Of a stretch of 64,000 nucleotides of DNA, positions 35,956 to 48,490 are shown in pieces. The notes below the pieces were generated by a model. The model did no database searches and was not told where the DNA came from. It saw only the letters and a program-made list of their open reading frames with translations. Origin of the DNA: Palaemon carinicauda (Eukaryota > Arthropoda > Malacostraca > Decapoda > Palaemonidae). The position numbers and the translations under genes are program-made. How positions within the stretch are numbered: the first letter of the stretch is position 1; each line of letters opens with the position of its first letter. The DNA is taken from the NCBI RefSeq assembly GCF_036898095.1, contig NC_090751.1:48837553-48901552 (forward strand), written 5' to 3'.

Positions 35956-38363
35956 TACTGTATTTATAAGAATCATAAGAAAAAAATTACAGTTATAGTA
36001 ATAATTTCAAAGTATAGTACTGTCATTACTTCAAACCAAAGAGAGAAAACAATTTGAAATTTGCGTTCAACACAGGATTACTAAAATTACCTATGTATAC
36101 TTCGAGCAATATGGAAACAAATATTTAATATCATAGTGTATTATTAATTGCATTAGCTAAGATGAATAATCATAATCAACCACAAATGCATCTAGATTCA
36201 ACAGAGAAGTTGGGTGTAGTTGGTAGTCCTGAATGTTGCTTCCCAAACCCACCGTTTGAACTACTTCATCTTTGGCTTCGGTTTTAACCAACCACACAAA
36301 AGTAACATTACCTACCCAACCTTGAATCACCAGCCAGGTCATACTAAGGGGGAGGATTTGCCCTAATACCTCCCTCGCCAGCCAGTGCATACCAAGGGAG
36401 GGGCTTTACCCATACACCACAGCATCAGCCATAGTCACAACCACAGCATGAATGCAGGGATTTCCGACACTTGTGAACAGTAGTTACGAATCCGCCTAGA
36501 AACTTGTGGAATTGCCCATTAGTATATTTTATTCAATTATTGTCCTCCTCTTTATCAGATAATATGTATTAGTGAATAACTGTAGAGTCAAATAATGTCT
36601 TTCTTCAATGGTCATTGTTAATTAAATGTTTATTAAAGGAAAAAAAAATAATTTCCCTGTAGAAACGTGTGCGGTGGCACTACATGTGTTAACAAGAGTT
36701 CAGCATTGAATGGCAGCAGGAAGGACTGCATATAAGCATTAGCTTAATGTAATTTGTAAATGAACTCTCTACTTTTATAGTGTTTCATCAAAAGTTATGA
36801 TGATTTCTTTTGATGAAATACAAATAAGTTTAGTATTTGAATAATGAAATACAAACAAGACACAAGTTAGTGTAAAAAAGAAAAAAAATAAAGTTACATG
36901 CGCATTTAATTCGCTACAGGGTTAGGCCTATTTCAATAATCAAGGAAATGTTATTAAAAATGGAGTCATTTTGATATCTGCATGGGTGTAAAAATTATTT
37001 TCCATTAATTAGGTTTCACTAATTAAGTTTGGATTACCACAAAATTGGGTTTGGGATCTTCCAACTGGAAAAGAATAAATAATACAACAAGGAAGCTTCA
37101 GTTGCTAAAGATCAAAGGAAATTTAACAACAACCCTGCCAACCATATCTTTGAGTTACTCATGGCATTTGCTATATTGCACGTCTTGGATGTAAGACTGG
37201 CTGAAGGGCTATAAGAGAAGCTCATTACCATCCTTCATTTACTTTAGTCTCTGAACCAGCATCTTTGTCACTTCATAAACTTTCAGAAGTGTTCATCACA
37301 GGATGGACATCTCAAGTCAGCAACTTGAGCAATTGCAAAGCATGTACCATTTTTGTCCTCTCAATCCCACATCGTTATACCTACCATCATAGATACAACC
37401 GAGTAGCTTGTTCGAGAGTTGATGGTTTTTTCTAAATGGAAGGAATGGGTAATAGAAAGCAGTAGTTTGTTGTTTTGAATGATAAAAAGACATCAGTGGA
37501 AGTTACCAAGGCTTGTAGAAAGATGCTTTCTTTCAGCCACTCTTCCATATTGTACATTTTCAAGACAGTCTACCTACTTCTGAATGTGCTTAATCAGAAA
37601 AGGGATGTGGTAACTTAAAACCTTACTTTGTTATTAGAGAAAAAGTTTTGGGTCTTGGTTAATCCTTATCCATTCCTGAATCTAGTGAGCATAGTAGGGT
37701 ATCCATATAAAGCTGACTGTCAACTGTCACACCAACCAGGTCGGTGAATTTCAGTGAATAAAACAGTAGATCTACTGTTCCATGCCCAGGCACTGGAAGC
37801 TGGCACCACACTAAGCTTCTAATTTCTTTGCCTCCAAGGAAGGGGCAATAAGCAATCTTTGTCTAGGAAAAGTTATGTCCTACAGCAAATTATCCTATTT
37901 TGGAGAAAAGTTCCCACTGTCATCACAGCCATTAACTTAAGTGATATACAGCTACACTTCTGTGGTTCCAGCCATTTAACTGTGGGATAAGGTTGATGAT
38001 CCACAAAGATCAATTTAGTAGGTGCTAGCTGGGTAGGCAAATTTTATCTTCTGGTACAGTATCCAAAGCAACTGGATATTGGAAACAGATCATCACCCTC
38101 AAGCTTCCGAATGAGATTGTGTGGCTAACTTCCTTCAGGATGGAGATGGAGTCAGTGCAGCATTTGCTTTAGCTGCTATTGGTAAAGTTGTGGCAGTGGT
38201 AACTGAAACCTCAATTATTACTATATTGTCATTTTTAGATAAGGTGCAGCTCTAGGAGAATGCTCAAAGATCAAGGACCCCAACAGGAAAAGAAGCTCTG
38301 TGGAAAAGAAACAGCGGTAAAGAATAACGATAATTTTTTTTTTTTTTATAATTGATAAAAATA
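35956..38363. other. Unassigned region with a possible decayed retroelement at ~37.7-38.0 kb
   Basis: No gene was recognised. Around 37910 the plus strand reads ILFWRKVPTVITAI, similar to FWRKRATVPI in the RT-RNase H joint of DIRS A. That hint is too short to call an element. Near 36320-36420 an imperfect two-copy repeat of ~43 bp with CCAGCCAG and AAGGG motifs is visible. Confidence 0.35.
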
Positions 38364-40775
38364 CAGTAATATCTCTAGATACTAAATAAATTCATTCTGA
38401 AGTGGCCTTTGTAAGGTGATTTTTTTGTATGATGAGTCAGGTTTAACATGTAAATTGCCTAATTTGTTCCAAGCCATACAAAAACACCACATTAAATTTT
38501 ATAATAAAGTTACAGTGTACTAACAACAATGTAATGTAACCAAATACTGTACATTTGAATCATTCAATACCTAATCTAACCGTTAATACCTGTTAAGAAA
38601 GTAATTGTTAGAACATAATGCATTTGTTTTGTATTTCCTAAATTTCTTCTTCACTGCCATTTTTCTGTTTTTTCATTTAATTATGAGCTTCCTCAGGGGC
38701 TACTAATGGCCTATTTTAAAAGTAACTATCCAAGAAAGCTTGTTTCTGCCTGGTTTTTAAAATGTTCCTCAAATGAGTAGGGCAAATATCATTACACTGC
38801 GTCAGAACACGACCTGTGTAAACCTTTTCAGAATGTCTCTTTTCTCCTTAATTTCTGCTGATGTTAAAGAGTCCTCCTTGTCACCGCTTGAGAACTGTAC
38901 TTGAACGATGTTCACTTGCATGGCCGCCAACTTCTTCAGGTCGTCTGTCGTAAACTCCTCTTGGTGCTCCTCGAGAAGCTCATTAATGTTGTCCTCATCA
39001 ACAACCAACCCCTTGGACCTCCTGAGTGTAACAAAATCCTTAACCTCAAGTTACAGAACAGGTTCAGGATCTTCAACTTTTTCCTTTTCGGCTCCAGCTA
39101 GGCCTATGTTGAATCCCTCGAAGTCCCATGCAGAGTCGGCATCAGGCCACAGCTTCTCCCATGCAGAGTTCAAGGTGCACCTCGAAACCTCCTGCCAAGC
39201 CTTGATCGATGAGTCAGAGGCATATGACTATGTCGAAATGCTCCTTCCAAACTTCATGTAGGGTAATGTTTTTGCTGTCAGTGATTTCGAAACATCTCCT
39301 GAAGATATATTTTGTACAGAGTTTCTAAGTTCGAAATCACTTGCTGGTCCATAGGCTGGAGGATAGGGGTGGTGTGAGGAAGAAGATAGAGAACCTTGAT
39401 GAAGGAATACTCCAGAAGGATATCTTTCTCAAGGCCAGGGTGAGCATGGGCATTGTCCAACACCAGCAGACATTTCAGAGAAAGGAGATTCTCTTCCAAA
39501 TATTTTCTGACAGTCGGACTGAAACAGAGATTTGGCCACTAGACGAACAAGTCTCATTGTCCAGCTTTCACATTAACCCAACACATCACGAGAAGCTTCT
39601 CCTTTAGTACTTTGTGGGCCTTGAAGGTTCAAGAAGTTTCTGATTGATACACCAGTAGGGGCTTGACCTTACAATCCCTAGTGGCATTTGCACAGAGTGC
39701 AAGGGTAAGCCTGCTCTTCATAGACTTATGCCTGGGTAGCTTCTCTTTCGCAGTGATGTATGTCCGATGAAGCATTTTCTTCCAAAAAAAGCCCACTTTT
39801 GTCATGGTTGAAGACTTGCTGGGGACTGTAGCCTTCCTTGATACTCAATTGGTTAAACGTCTTAAAAAAGGCTTCAGCTGTTTTCGTGTCCAAGCTGGCA
39901 GCTTCTCCATGCTGCACCACTGAATGAATGCCAGACCATCTCTTGACTTTTTCAAACCAACCCCGTGAAGCCTTAAACTCTGGGGGTGCCTGCTTCGATA
40001 TCCCTTCTTTTGCGCAATCTTCGGCCTGAGAATGCATGAGAACACCAAAAATGGCACTGGCATTCTGGGAGATTATTGTCTCGGTGACTTGATTTCCTTG
40101 TCCTTAATCCAAAGGCAAAGCAGTCTCTTCATCTCATCACGGACGTGGCTCCTCTTACTTGAAAAAAGTCATATTCTTAAAAGGTGTTGCTGCTTTGATG
40201 GCTTCCTTCTGCTTCAGGTTGGTGCCTATTGTCAACGGATTTCAATCATATTTCTTAGCGATCTCACAACCACATGCCAACCTCATACTTCTTGATTATC
40301 CCCAGCTTCGTCTCTATATAAAGCATCCTCTTCATCTTTCCCTGATCATCAGCAACATTCTTGGGACCCATGTCTAATAATGTACGAGTTGAATAATGCA
40401 ACAATACAGTACCAACAGTAACTAAAAGCACGAAAGCAAAATCACCAACACGAATTCAGTCTGAACGATAGCGCTGCTGAAACGAAATGATCGAGATCCA
40501 CAAATACGCTGATCAATAAGAGAGCAGGATCTTACGGCAGTAACTAGCATCAGAATAGGGAGATAACCAATGGAAGAGCAGGATGATAGTGGCTAGTTTA
40601 CAGTTTGGTGGCACATGAATTTTATAATTATTCACAGTGGCCAGCCAATCTTGTACGGTGTTTCATTTCATATCGTGAAGAATTTTTCGTAATATGAGGC
40701 AAAAAAATCTTCGTATCTCGTTTCGTATCATGGATTTTTCATATATTAGAACTTTCATATCAAGAGGTATCATTG
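38364..40775 (-). mobile_element. Tigger-like DNA transposon (2,412 bp)
   Basis: The left end CAGTAATATCTCTAGATACT and the right end (reverse complement CAATGATACCTCTTGATATG) are imperfect inverted repeats. They are flanked by TA at 38362-38363 and 40776-40777. Size and the minus-strand transposase are those of Tigger/pogo elements. Confidence 0.88.
38802..40371 (-). pseudogene. Tigger-like transposase, broken
   Basis: From an ATG at 40371, the first frame gives the N-terminal helix-turn-helix start (KLGIIKKYEVGM) and is soon interrupted. Frame 39726-40037 covers the CENP-B-type second DNA-binding part and the first catalytic box (SRGWFEKVKRWSGIHS, QVFNHDKSGLFLEE). Frame 39278-39499 holds the second box, LVLDNAHAHP, then TTPILQPMDQQVISN. 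Frame 38802-39008 is the C-terminal acidic part (INELLEEHQEEFTTDDLKK). Several stops and shifts inactivate it. The family is assigned from these motifs. Confidence 0.88.
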
Positions 40776-41170
40776 TAGTAAAGAATAAACAGTAAAAAAA
40801 AAAAAATTAGAACATTAAAAATAACATATAGCTACTACATATAATATGAAGAATTATTAATGCTGAATAGTGAAGTACAGTACCATATAAATATAGCAAC
40901 AAAAAATCAACTTTCACAACAGAAAAGCATTTATACATAGTGTGAAGTTAAGAAATTTCACCAATTCAACTATTTGATGTTTCTGAAAAATCTAAAATGG
41001 AAGGAGGACCATAGTCGTGTACTTAGTCTCACTGATTTCTCCCAGATAAAAAGTATGCTGGGAATGATATTTATGGGCACACTAAGACAAAATATTGGTG
41101 CGTGACTGTATTACCAAGTAAAAGGGTAATGAAGAGGCCCTTTTCTTAGGCTTGAACCATGTACTTGATT

Positions 41171-41250
41171 CTTGTTGGGAAGATCATTATTATTCAGTAC
41201 TTGTATGGAAGAGCGTTATTACTCAATACTTGTTTGAAAGAACATTACGT
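41171..41250. repeat. 29-bp tandem repeat, about 2.7 copies
   Basis: Units start CTTGT(T/A)(G/T)GGAAGA at 41171 and 41200, with a partial third at 41229. The units are diverged by several bases. Confidence 0.75.
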
Positions 41251-42335
41251 ATATGTGATGACCGAAAACTTTATGGTACTGAACTTGTGCAATCATGGCC
41301 CATCTGAACAGAAACTGTTGGTTAGCAACCAAAATTTTTGTGTGGATGGAGGAAAATAAAGAGTCAAGTTTTATCCTCAAACTATCTCACGTCAAATCAA
41401 TTTATGTTTGTCAACTTAGTGGTATGCCATTGGCAGACCTACATTGTGACGAACCTGATTTATTTTGGCTGTAGGTGTATTGTCAACTTGGCCCTAACTT
41501 GGAGGATAACATCTTCATCTTATTTATGTGTATTGTTTGAACAGTGACCTTTGAAATAGAGGAGTTTCTGAGGAAGTAGCTGCAGTCATCACGAGATCTT
41601 GTTAGACATACATTAGTGAAGTCTTCTCTTGACAAATGTAATGTATTTTTTATTTAGTGTACTTGAGCATTCTTAAGATCACTTCTAAAATACTGCAAAA
41701 ACTATTTATTTCCTTATGTTAATGCAGAAGTCCCTGTTTCTGTTTTGTCATAAATCTTGGACTTAATATTGGTTTATAAATTGAATTAGAGAGGTTTTAT
41801 ACAGTACCCAGATGTAAAGTTTTAAGAAGCCTCTCTAAGAGCCCATAAGAAATGTTATTAGTGGGGGTCTTGGATTATAGTCTTTTTATTGCTATCTGCA
41901 TATTCATTGTTCTGCAGGATTCTCTCTCGTCTTGGAAGGTTCTGTAGGCTAAAGCCCATTATGCTGTATATTATTTGATCTTGATTTTGTAGAAAAAATT
42001 CTAATGAATAGTGACCAAGACTGTGCTATAGACATCTGCACCTTCCATACTCACTCTGCTACTCAGCCAATCGGGAGCTCTATACAATTAAAGAAAACTT
42101 CTTTAGGACCGAAGTGTCAGATTTAGCATGTATTGATGTGTGGTAGCCAGCCTCCCTAAACTTAAGCTTTGGACTCCCTACAGGCCGAGTGTTTCTGGCT
42201 GTGTTCATTCCATTATCATTCTATCCATCTTCTGTGTTCCCGTACCGATTCAGCATGGTTTTCATACCCTTCTGTTCAAAGAATCCTCATAAACTCCTGC
42301 AAATGTCTACAACCCCTTTTTATATGGGCTGCCAG

Positions 42336-42440
42336 TGCAGAGGACCTTTTACTTTGTTCAGTGAGTGGCAGAGACAGAATTATGTGACTGACAATGCAGA
42401 GGACCTTTCACTTTGTTCAATGACTGGCAGAGACAGCACC
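42336..42440. repeat. 59-bp tandem duplication
   Basis: TGCAGAGGACCTTT begins at 42336 and 42395, and both units continue into ACTTTGTTCA and TGGCAGAGACAG. Confidence 0.85.
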
Positions 42441-44097
42441 TACAAACTTTTCCTATTCATAAGCTTAAATAAATAGCGAGTCATAGGGAATACCCCTTTT
42501 TCAGGGCATGTAATTTTGAAAGCTTATGTTATGGTGACAGATGGTAAATCTTTACATGTAACAGTGTAAGTCCGCAAAGACAGTACTATCTGAATTCATA
42601 TCTCAGTGAATCATAAATGTAGGTCAACCTATTCTAATTTAACTTTTAGAGATGTTATGCATAGATGGTTAGAATCTGTCTTTTTAGATCAATATTTCTG
42701 CGAGCTACACTTTACTCTAAGGGGAGCTGGTAATTTAACATTTTTTCTCATCCTATACCTATTCAAGTGACTGTGCACAAGACAGACTTCATGGGTGATT
42801 TGATTTTTACATCTCATGGTGATAAGTATGGAAATCTGTACAAACCATGGGTCTTGACTCAAATCTATGAGCTCCTAAAAACTGGTTTCCTAACTCATAC
42901 GGTCTCTCAAGATATATATTAGATAAGTTCTACTTCAAGCATATTTATATGCAATATATTTGAATTTAGTTACTTAGTAATAAATCCTTAAGATCAGCCC
43001 TACGAAAGTCATAACTCCAACTCAATGATGTATGTAAAAATTAGAAGAAGAAAGAAGTTTGGTTGAAATTAATTCTTTCAAACCTATTTAATCATGTAAT
43101 AGTTATTTCTCTTTACCCCAAAAATCTTTTTGTCTCGACCCATCAACACACAAAGTAAGGACATCAGTTAAGATACATCTGAGGATCCATGAGTGTGAGA
43201 CTGTCTTCTGTTAAACAAAAATAAACAAGAATATCCCATGTCCTGTATACAGTAGGTATGAAAATAATTATACATAACCAATTTTTGCTTAGCAGGCATG
43301 AATTAAATTGAAAAAGATATATTGAACAGCATTACTCTTATGCATTGGTTCCGTAATGTCAGAGATTGACTTGGAATAAAATAAACTGCACACAACAGTG
43401 AGTCAGTCATTCCTGACAAAGAGAAAAATAAAATAATTTCTTCCCTTGTAAATTACCTGATAATTTTATTCCAGAGAAAGTAATTAAGCTTTCCAAGTTA
43501 ATGCATTTACCTTGAACTTATATTCAAATAATTGAACTTTTTAAGTTAACCCATTCACCCCAATCTTATATACAAGCTATTTATCTATATAGTTAACACA
43601 TTCACCTGTTATTTTGAATGTTGATTTGCAATCATTGTAAGATGATGGCAAACAGGGTTCCGGTAAGTGCATCCCAATTTTAGTTTACTTAAGACTATAA
43701 TGCTGAAACATTGGTTAATTTATTTTTCTTGGACCTAGTACTTATAATAGGGATGCAGTTCCTAGGAAAACTTCTCTACTCTCACACAATCCCAAAAATA
43801 TAAGGAACAAACAATTCTTATAAAATTATGTTTGCACGTTCCATCTGAATAAGAAAGCTAAAGCTGTTAAGATAAATCTTACCTGTACAATATTAAAACT
43901 AAAAAATATTGTAATACCAAATGCAGACCAGTCTCTGGAATAGATATTCTTGGTATCTGAAGCAATGCACAACCATTTTTTTTTTTTCATAACTTTACTC
44001 TTTGCTAAGGTACATACATCCAAGATGGTGCACAATACATTTTTGTGGGCCTCCAATTTAAACTTTTGTTTAGATTTTAGCCATGTTTATTTATATA

Positions 44098-44142
<45 letters not shown>

Positions 44143-44686
44143 CACACACACATTCACACATTATATATAAATAGGTAAAATATGTACATAAGGAAGCATA
44201 AATAAACTTATTTGATATGTACTTATAAATAAATGGTAGAGTTATGTAGATTTTATATCATTTGAAAGCCTGATATGTATATATGTGTATCATTTAAATA
44301 AAGGATTAAGTAAGATTTTGTTTCTTTCCCTGTCACAAAAAAATTTCACTAAATAATGACACTTTAGAAACTGTAAAGATAACAAGAACATTTGATGAAT
44401 ATGACTACAGAGAGGGGTGGATAAACATAAGCACAGACCCTCCATTGATGTTTTATATAGCTTCACTCTCAAACTTGCTTTAATGTTGATTTCTACCCTA
44501 AAATGGAAAGTTTTCTACTTTCCTTAACTTTAAATTGCCTGCCCTCTAGTGGAGTATTGATATTTATGGCAGTGTATGGCAATTCTTATGCATGACCCCC
44601 ATTCATCTTTATTCTTTCATCACATCAATGAAATGTAGTCATCCTAATTGCAGTCCAAATTGTAGTTTTATGAGTTATTTAGAAAA

Positions 44687-44737
44687 TGGATTTTGAAAAA
44701 CCTATTTTTGGGTTAGATAGCCATGTCATCCTGATGG
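44687..44737. repeat. Terminal repeat copy at the 3' end of DIRS C
   Basis: TGGATTTTG to CATCCTGATGG is the inverse of the first part of the 45092-45182 palindrome. It marks the element's right end, on the low-coordinate side. Confidence 0.8.
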
Positions 44738-45091
44738 AAGTTCCTCAAAGGCAGCATTCTACTTGGGATATTTCTGTGAGTAATATACCAGAGAATTTTA
44801 CCTAAAATGTATCACAGAGTTCTATCTCCTGAAGCGAATATCCCGAGAGATATCGTGTATCCAACAGGGACGTGTTTAAAACAAGTCACGGCTATCCTTC
44901 CCCGAATAAATTTAACTTTGTCTCGAAGGATATGGGATAAGATTGGCTACATGGACGAGAGAGCTGTTACAACTTCCGATCCCAGTGTGCTACTACAACA
45001 TGTTCACTGGTTCACCATTCCAGTAGCAGCCATGGCATGACGCAAGGCCTCACACTGAGAATTGGGAGGGGATGAAAAGTAACGGGCGGGT

Positions 45092-45182
45092 CCATCAGGA
45101 TGATATGGCTATTTCACCCCAAAATAGATTTTTCCTATATCAAAATCCATGTTTTGGGGCTCTAGCCATGTCGTCCTGATGG
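45092..45182. repeat. Palindromic internal complementary region of DIRS C
   Basis: CCATCAGGATGATATGGCTA is mirrored by TAGCCATGTCGTCCTGATGG, with CCCCAAAA and TTTTGGGG inside. Length and loop size are like 9378-9468 in element A, though the sequence differs. Confidence 0.85.
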
Positions 45183-45734
45183 AAGTGTACCAAAAACTTA
45201 ATATTCTCAGTTGTGGCCAGCGGAGTTTTTAACCCATTTGAACCCCAATAGTTATGTCCACACTTCCACATAGCAACTGGAACGATAGTCCCAAGCTATT
45301 AACCACAAGCGATTTGTTTGTAATTCAAGTAGGAGCAAAGGAATCTCATAACACAGTCCCACTCACTGTGAATAAAATATGTCTTCAGTAGTCAGTTGGA
45401 CTGAAGTCTAGAAAAGGAGGGTTAAAAAATGGAGATGCACTGTTTTTATTGTGAACAGTAGGTCCATATAAAGGAAACGTAAAAAGAACAATGATCTTTG
45501 ATTATTTCCAAAAATTCATAAATGTAACAATATTTGGCACAACAATATAAACATTAAATATGTGCAGAAAACCAAAGTTTTCAAACAACAGAGTTATGTA
45601 ACAGGGTAGTAAAATAATAACACTCGGAACATAAGAGGAAAATATCACCTTTGGGTCTTTACAACTATAAAATAGCATACATTGCAAATAAGAATATTAT
45701 TCCACTTGGCATGATGCAGAATGAGAAGTCCCAA

Positions 45735-46700
45735 TTATACAGACCGTGAGTCCATGCACAACACTTGAGTAGCTGGTTTAATCACACTACCAGCAGCCAC
45801 CACACAGTGTTTAATCTCTTCCAATGGACATGAGTAATGTTTGAAGAATACTCTTGAAGATTTCCATCCTGTGTAAGCCTGTAAGCCTTCAAAGGATATG
45901 AATTGGAAAAAGTTTAAGGAAGAGGGAACTTTCCTAGGGTCATGACCTGATGGCAAACTATCAGGGTCAGCCCTTCTGATGAAATAGGCAAGTTTGGACC
46001 TCAGCTGTTTCAAAGAGACATTAGATCCTGTTGTTTCCCCTTTAAAAAGTTATCCACCTTTAAAGGCCCAACTCTTCAATTGGTAGGCCTTAAGGCATTC
46101 CACGGGGCACAGAGAACCATTCTCCTTTAGTGGAATGATCTTCCAGGGCCCACATAATTTTGAGGGGGGTTAGTTTTTTTTGCCAAGAATGCATGATCTA
46201 GGTAAAGATTTACCTTCCCCAATTTGGGGAATTCAATGTGGCCATCATCCCTTATAAGTGCCACAATCTTGCTACCTAGCACCAGAAGCCATAGCAAGCA
46301 AAAAGATTGCCTTTTGAGTAAGATCCCACAAAGAGGTAGTGGCATTATCTATCGAGGAGGCTAAGTGCAAGACTTCATCCAACAACCATGAGATAGCCTT
46401 GGGAGGAGCATTTGGTTTTAATTTAGCACAAGCCTTCGGGATCTTATTGAAAAGTTCGCTATTGAGTTCAATATCAAAAGTATATGTGATGGGTCTAGTT
46501 AGTGCCGATTTACACGAGGCAATGGTGGTAGAGGCCAGACCTTGTTCGTGTAATGAAATAAAGAAATAAAGAAATCCATAGTAATGGAAGAGGGCTGATG
46601 TCTTTTAACGAATTCCACCCATTTTTTCCAGGAAGACAAGTATTGTCATTTCGTAGTATCGGACTCATATTCTTCAATAAAGGCAATTCTCGCCTTCGCA
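45735..46700 (-). pseudogene. DIRS C tyrosine recombinase
   Basis: Frame 46127-46345 and its shifted neighbour contain the first catalytic region: LLAMASGAR in one phase (catalytic Arg), then KIVALIRDDGHIEFPKLGKV. Frame 45735-46013 has SGHDPRKVPSSLNFF (His-x-x-Arg) and TGWKSSRVFFKHYSC (Tyr nucleophile), ending in VAAGSVIKP. Residues for catalysis are present. At least one frameshift next to the first Arg splits the gene. The core-binding half upstream of 46345 is poorly readable. Confidence 0.8.
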
Positions 46701-46788
46701 ACTCTGAATTTTCTTTGAGCCGCTAGGGTAGGAAAATATTTAGCTCAAGATTTTTCATTATCTAAGAGGAAGCAAAGGCAGTCTTCCG

Positions 46789-48400
46789 TTAAACATCCTG
46801 GGACAGCATTGGAGATGGTAGAGGGACCTGGAGAGGTTTGAGTTCCAGAACAAGAGGGTACCATTTGCTCTTAGGCCACTCTGGAGCCACCACCAGAGGC
46901 GCTCTCCTTTTGAAAGTCCGCAATTTGTTCAGGACTTTAATTACGAGGTTGAACGGTGGAAATAGGTAATGTGAGACCACTGGTTCCAATCCAGGGACAT
47001 CGCATCCATTCCTGCCGCTTCCAGAACTAAGTTTGGTGCTATATACCAGGAAAGATTCTTGTTGAAGCTCATCGCAAAGAGATCTGTTTGCAGTTCTGGG
47101 ACTTACTCTAAAACAAAACAGAATGATTTTGCGTTTAGAGACCATTCTGTTTCCAAAGGCTTGGATCTTGATGTGGCATCTGTCGTCACATTGCGAACCC
47201 CTTCTAAGTGAACTGCTGAAAGATGCCAATTTCTCCACTTTGCCTAGGTCAGAATGGTTAGAATTACATGGTTGATCTCGCAAGACCTGGAGCCCTATCT
47301 GTTGACACAGTGGACTATCGTCTTGCTGTCGATGACTGATTTGATTTGTGATTTTGTCTTTGGGTTCAGTCTCTTCAGAGTCAGAAACACTGCCTTAGCT
47401 TCTAGAATGTTGATATGGAATTTCTGAAATGTGGCTAACCACCTGTATTTTCTTGGATGGGAAATGTCCCCCCCCCCCCTCCCCACCTTGTTCTGAGGCG
47501 TCCGTGTGAATTGTCACGGAAAGAGGAGGATACTGCAGATGGACGTGTGTCGACAAGCTCTTGGCAGTGGACCACAGCTTGAGCTGTTTGCGCAGCAAAG
47601 CTGGGGTTTCATGGCGAAGATATCTCCGAGCATTTGATGCCTTTCTTCTCCAGACACTGTTGCCATTTTTGAGTCTTGCATTTAGGATTGGGTCAGTCAC
47701 AGCAGCAAACTGCAGCAATGCCAGAACTCTTTCCTGTTGCCGTCTGGTGATTACTTTTGAGTGAAGTAGACACTCGATAGATTTTGTGATTTCCTTTCTC
47801 TTGCCTTGCAGTAGAGAAAGGATGTGTGACTTTAGATTCCAGTGAAGCCCTAGCCACTGGAATTCCTGAGCCGGATATAGCCTGGACTTTTCGAGGTTGA
47901 TTTGAAAGCCCAGAGACTGTAGGAATTTCATAACTTCTTGAGATGCTAGAAGACATTATGACTTTGTTGCAACCCAGACTAGCCAGTCATCTAGGTATGC
48001 CATCACCTGGATGCCTTTGTTCCTTAGTTGTTGGACAATGGCCTTTGAGAAAATCCTTGGAGCTATACTGAGCCCGAAGGGCATAGCTCTGAATACGTAG
48101 GCCTTTCTTGCCAGTCTGAAACCAAGGTAGGGAGAGAAGTGCTAGCCTATTGGAAGATGCCAGTAGAAATGGTGTAGGCCCTTAGGGAAGCAGGGTCCGT
48201 ATTTGCGAGATAGTTAACATCTGGAACTTCTTGTTCAGAATGAATTTGTTTAGTAGGGCAAGTCCAGAATAGTTCGAAGAGTATTTGAATCTTTCTTATG
48301 CATGCAGAAAAGCCGCCCTTTAAAGTTCATGGATTTTGTGCAACGGATAACTCCCTTCCGGAGAAGATCCTAAACATAATCCTCCAAGAATGGGGTTGAG
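46789..48400 (-). pseudogene. DIRS C reverse transcriptase, RNase H and linker
   Basis: The complement of 47965-48100 reads MPFGLSIAPRIFSKAIVQQL, then VMAYLDDWLVW, so RT motifs B and C are intact. A stop lies just before frame 47395-47931, which holds the thumb (FLQSLGFQINLEKSRLYP, FQWLGLHWNLKSH) and the RNase H start (TIHTDASEQ). Frame 47295-47486 continues RNase H (INILEAKAVFLTL, VIDSKTIVHCV). The frame to 46789 carries the DIRS-type linker (VIKVLNKLRTF, LVVAPEWPKSKWYP). Upstream RT fingers are decayed. Confidence 0.88.
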
Positions 48401-48490
48401 GGTTGGAAGAACCTCTTGAACTGGGGTAGTTTCAGTCTCAATTTCCAGCCTAGTCCCTTTGAGACTTGGCTTTGAGCCCAAGGATCGAAC

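Larger units (their letters stand above)
40776..44686. other. AT-rich non-coding DNA with small tandem repeats
   Basis: No gene was recognised. Notable items are a 29-bp repeat at 41171-41250, a 59-bp duplication at 42336-42440 and a (TA)n run at about 44100-44138. Confidence 0.6.
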
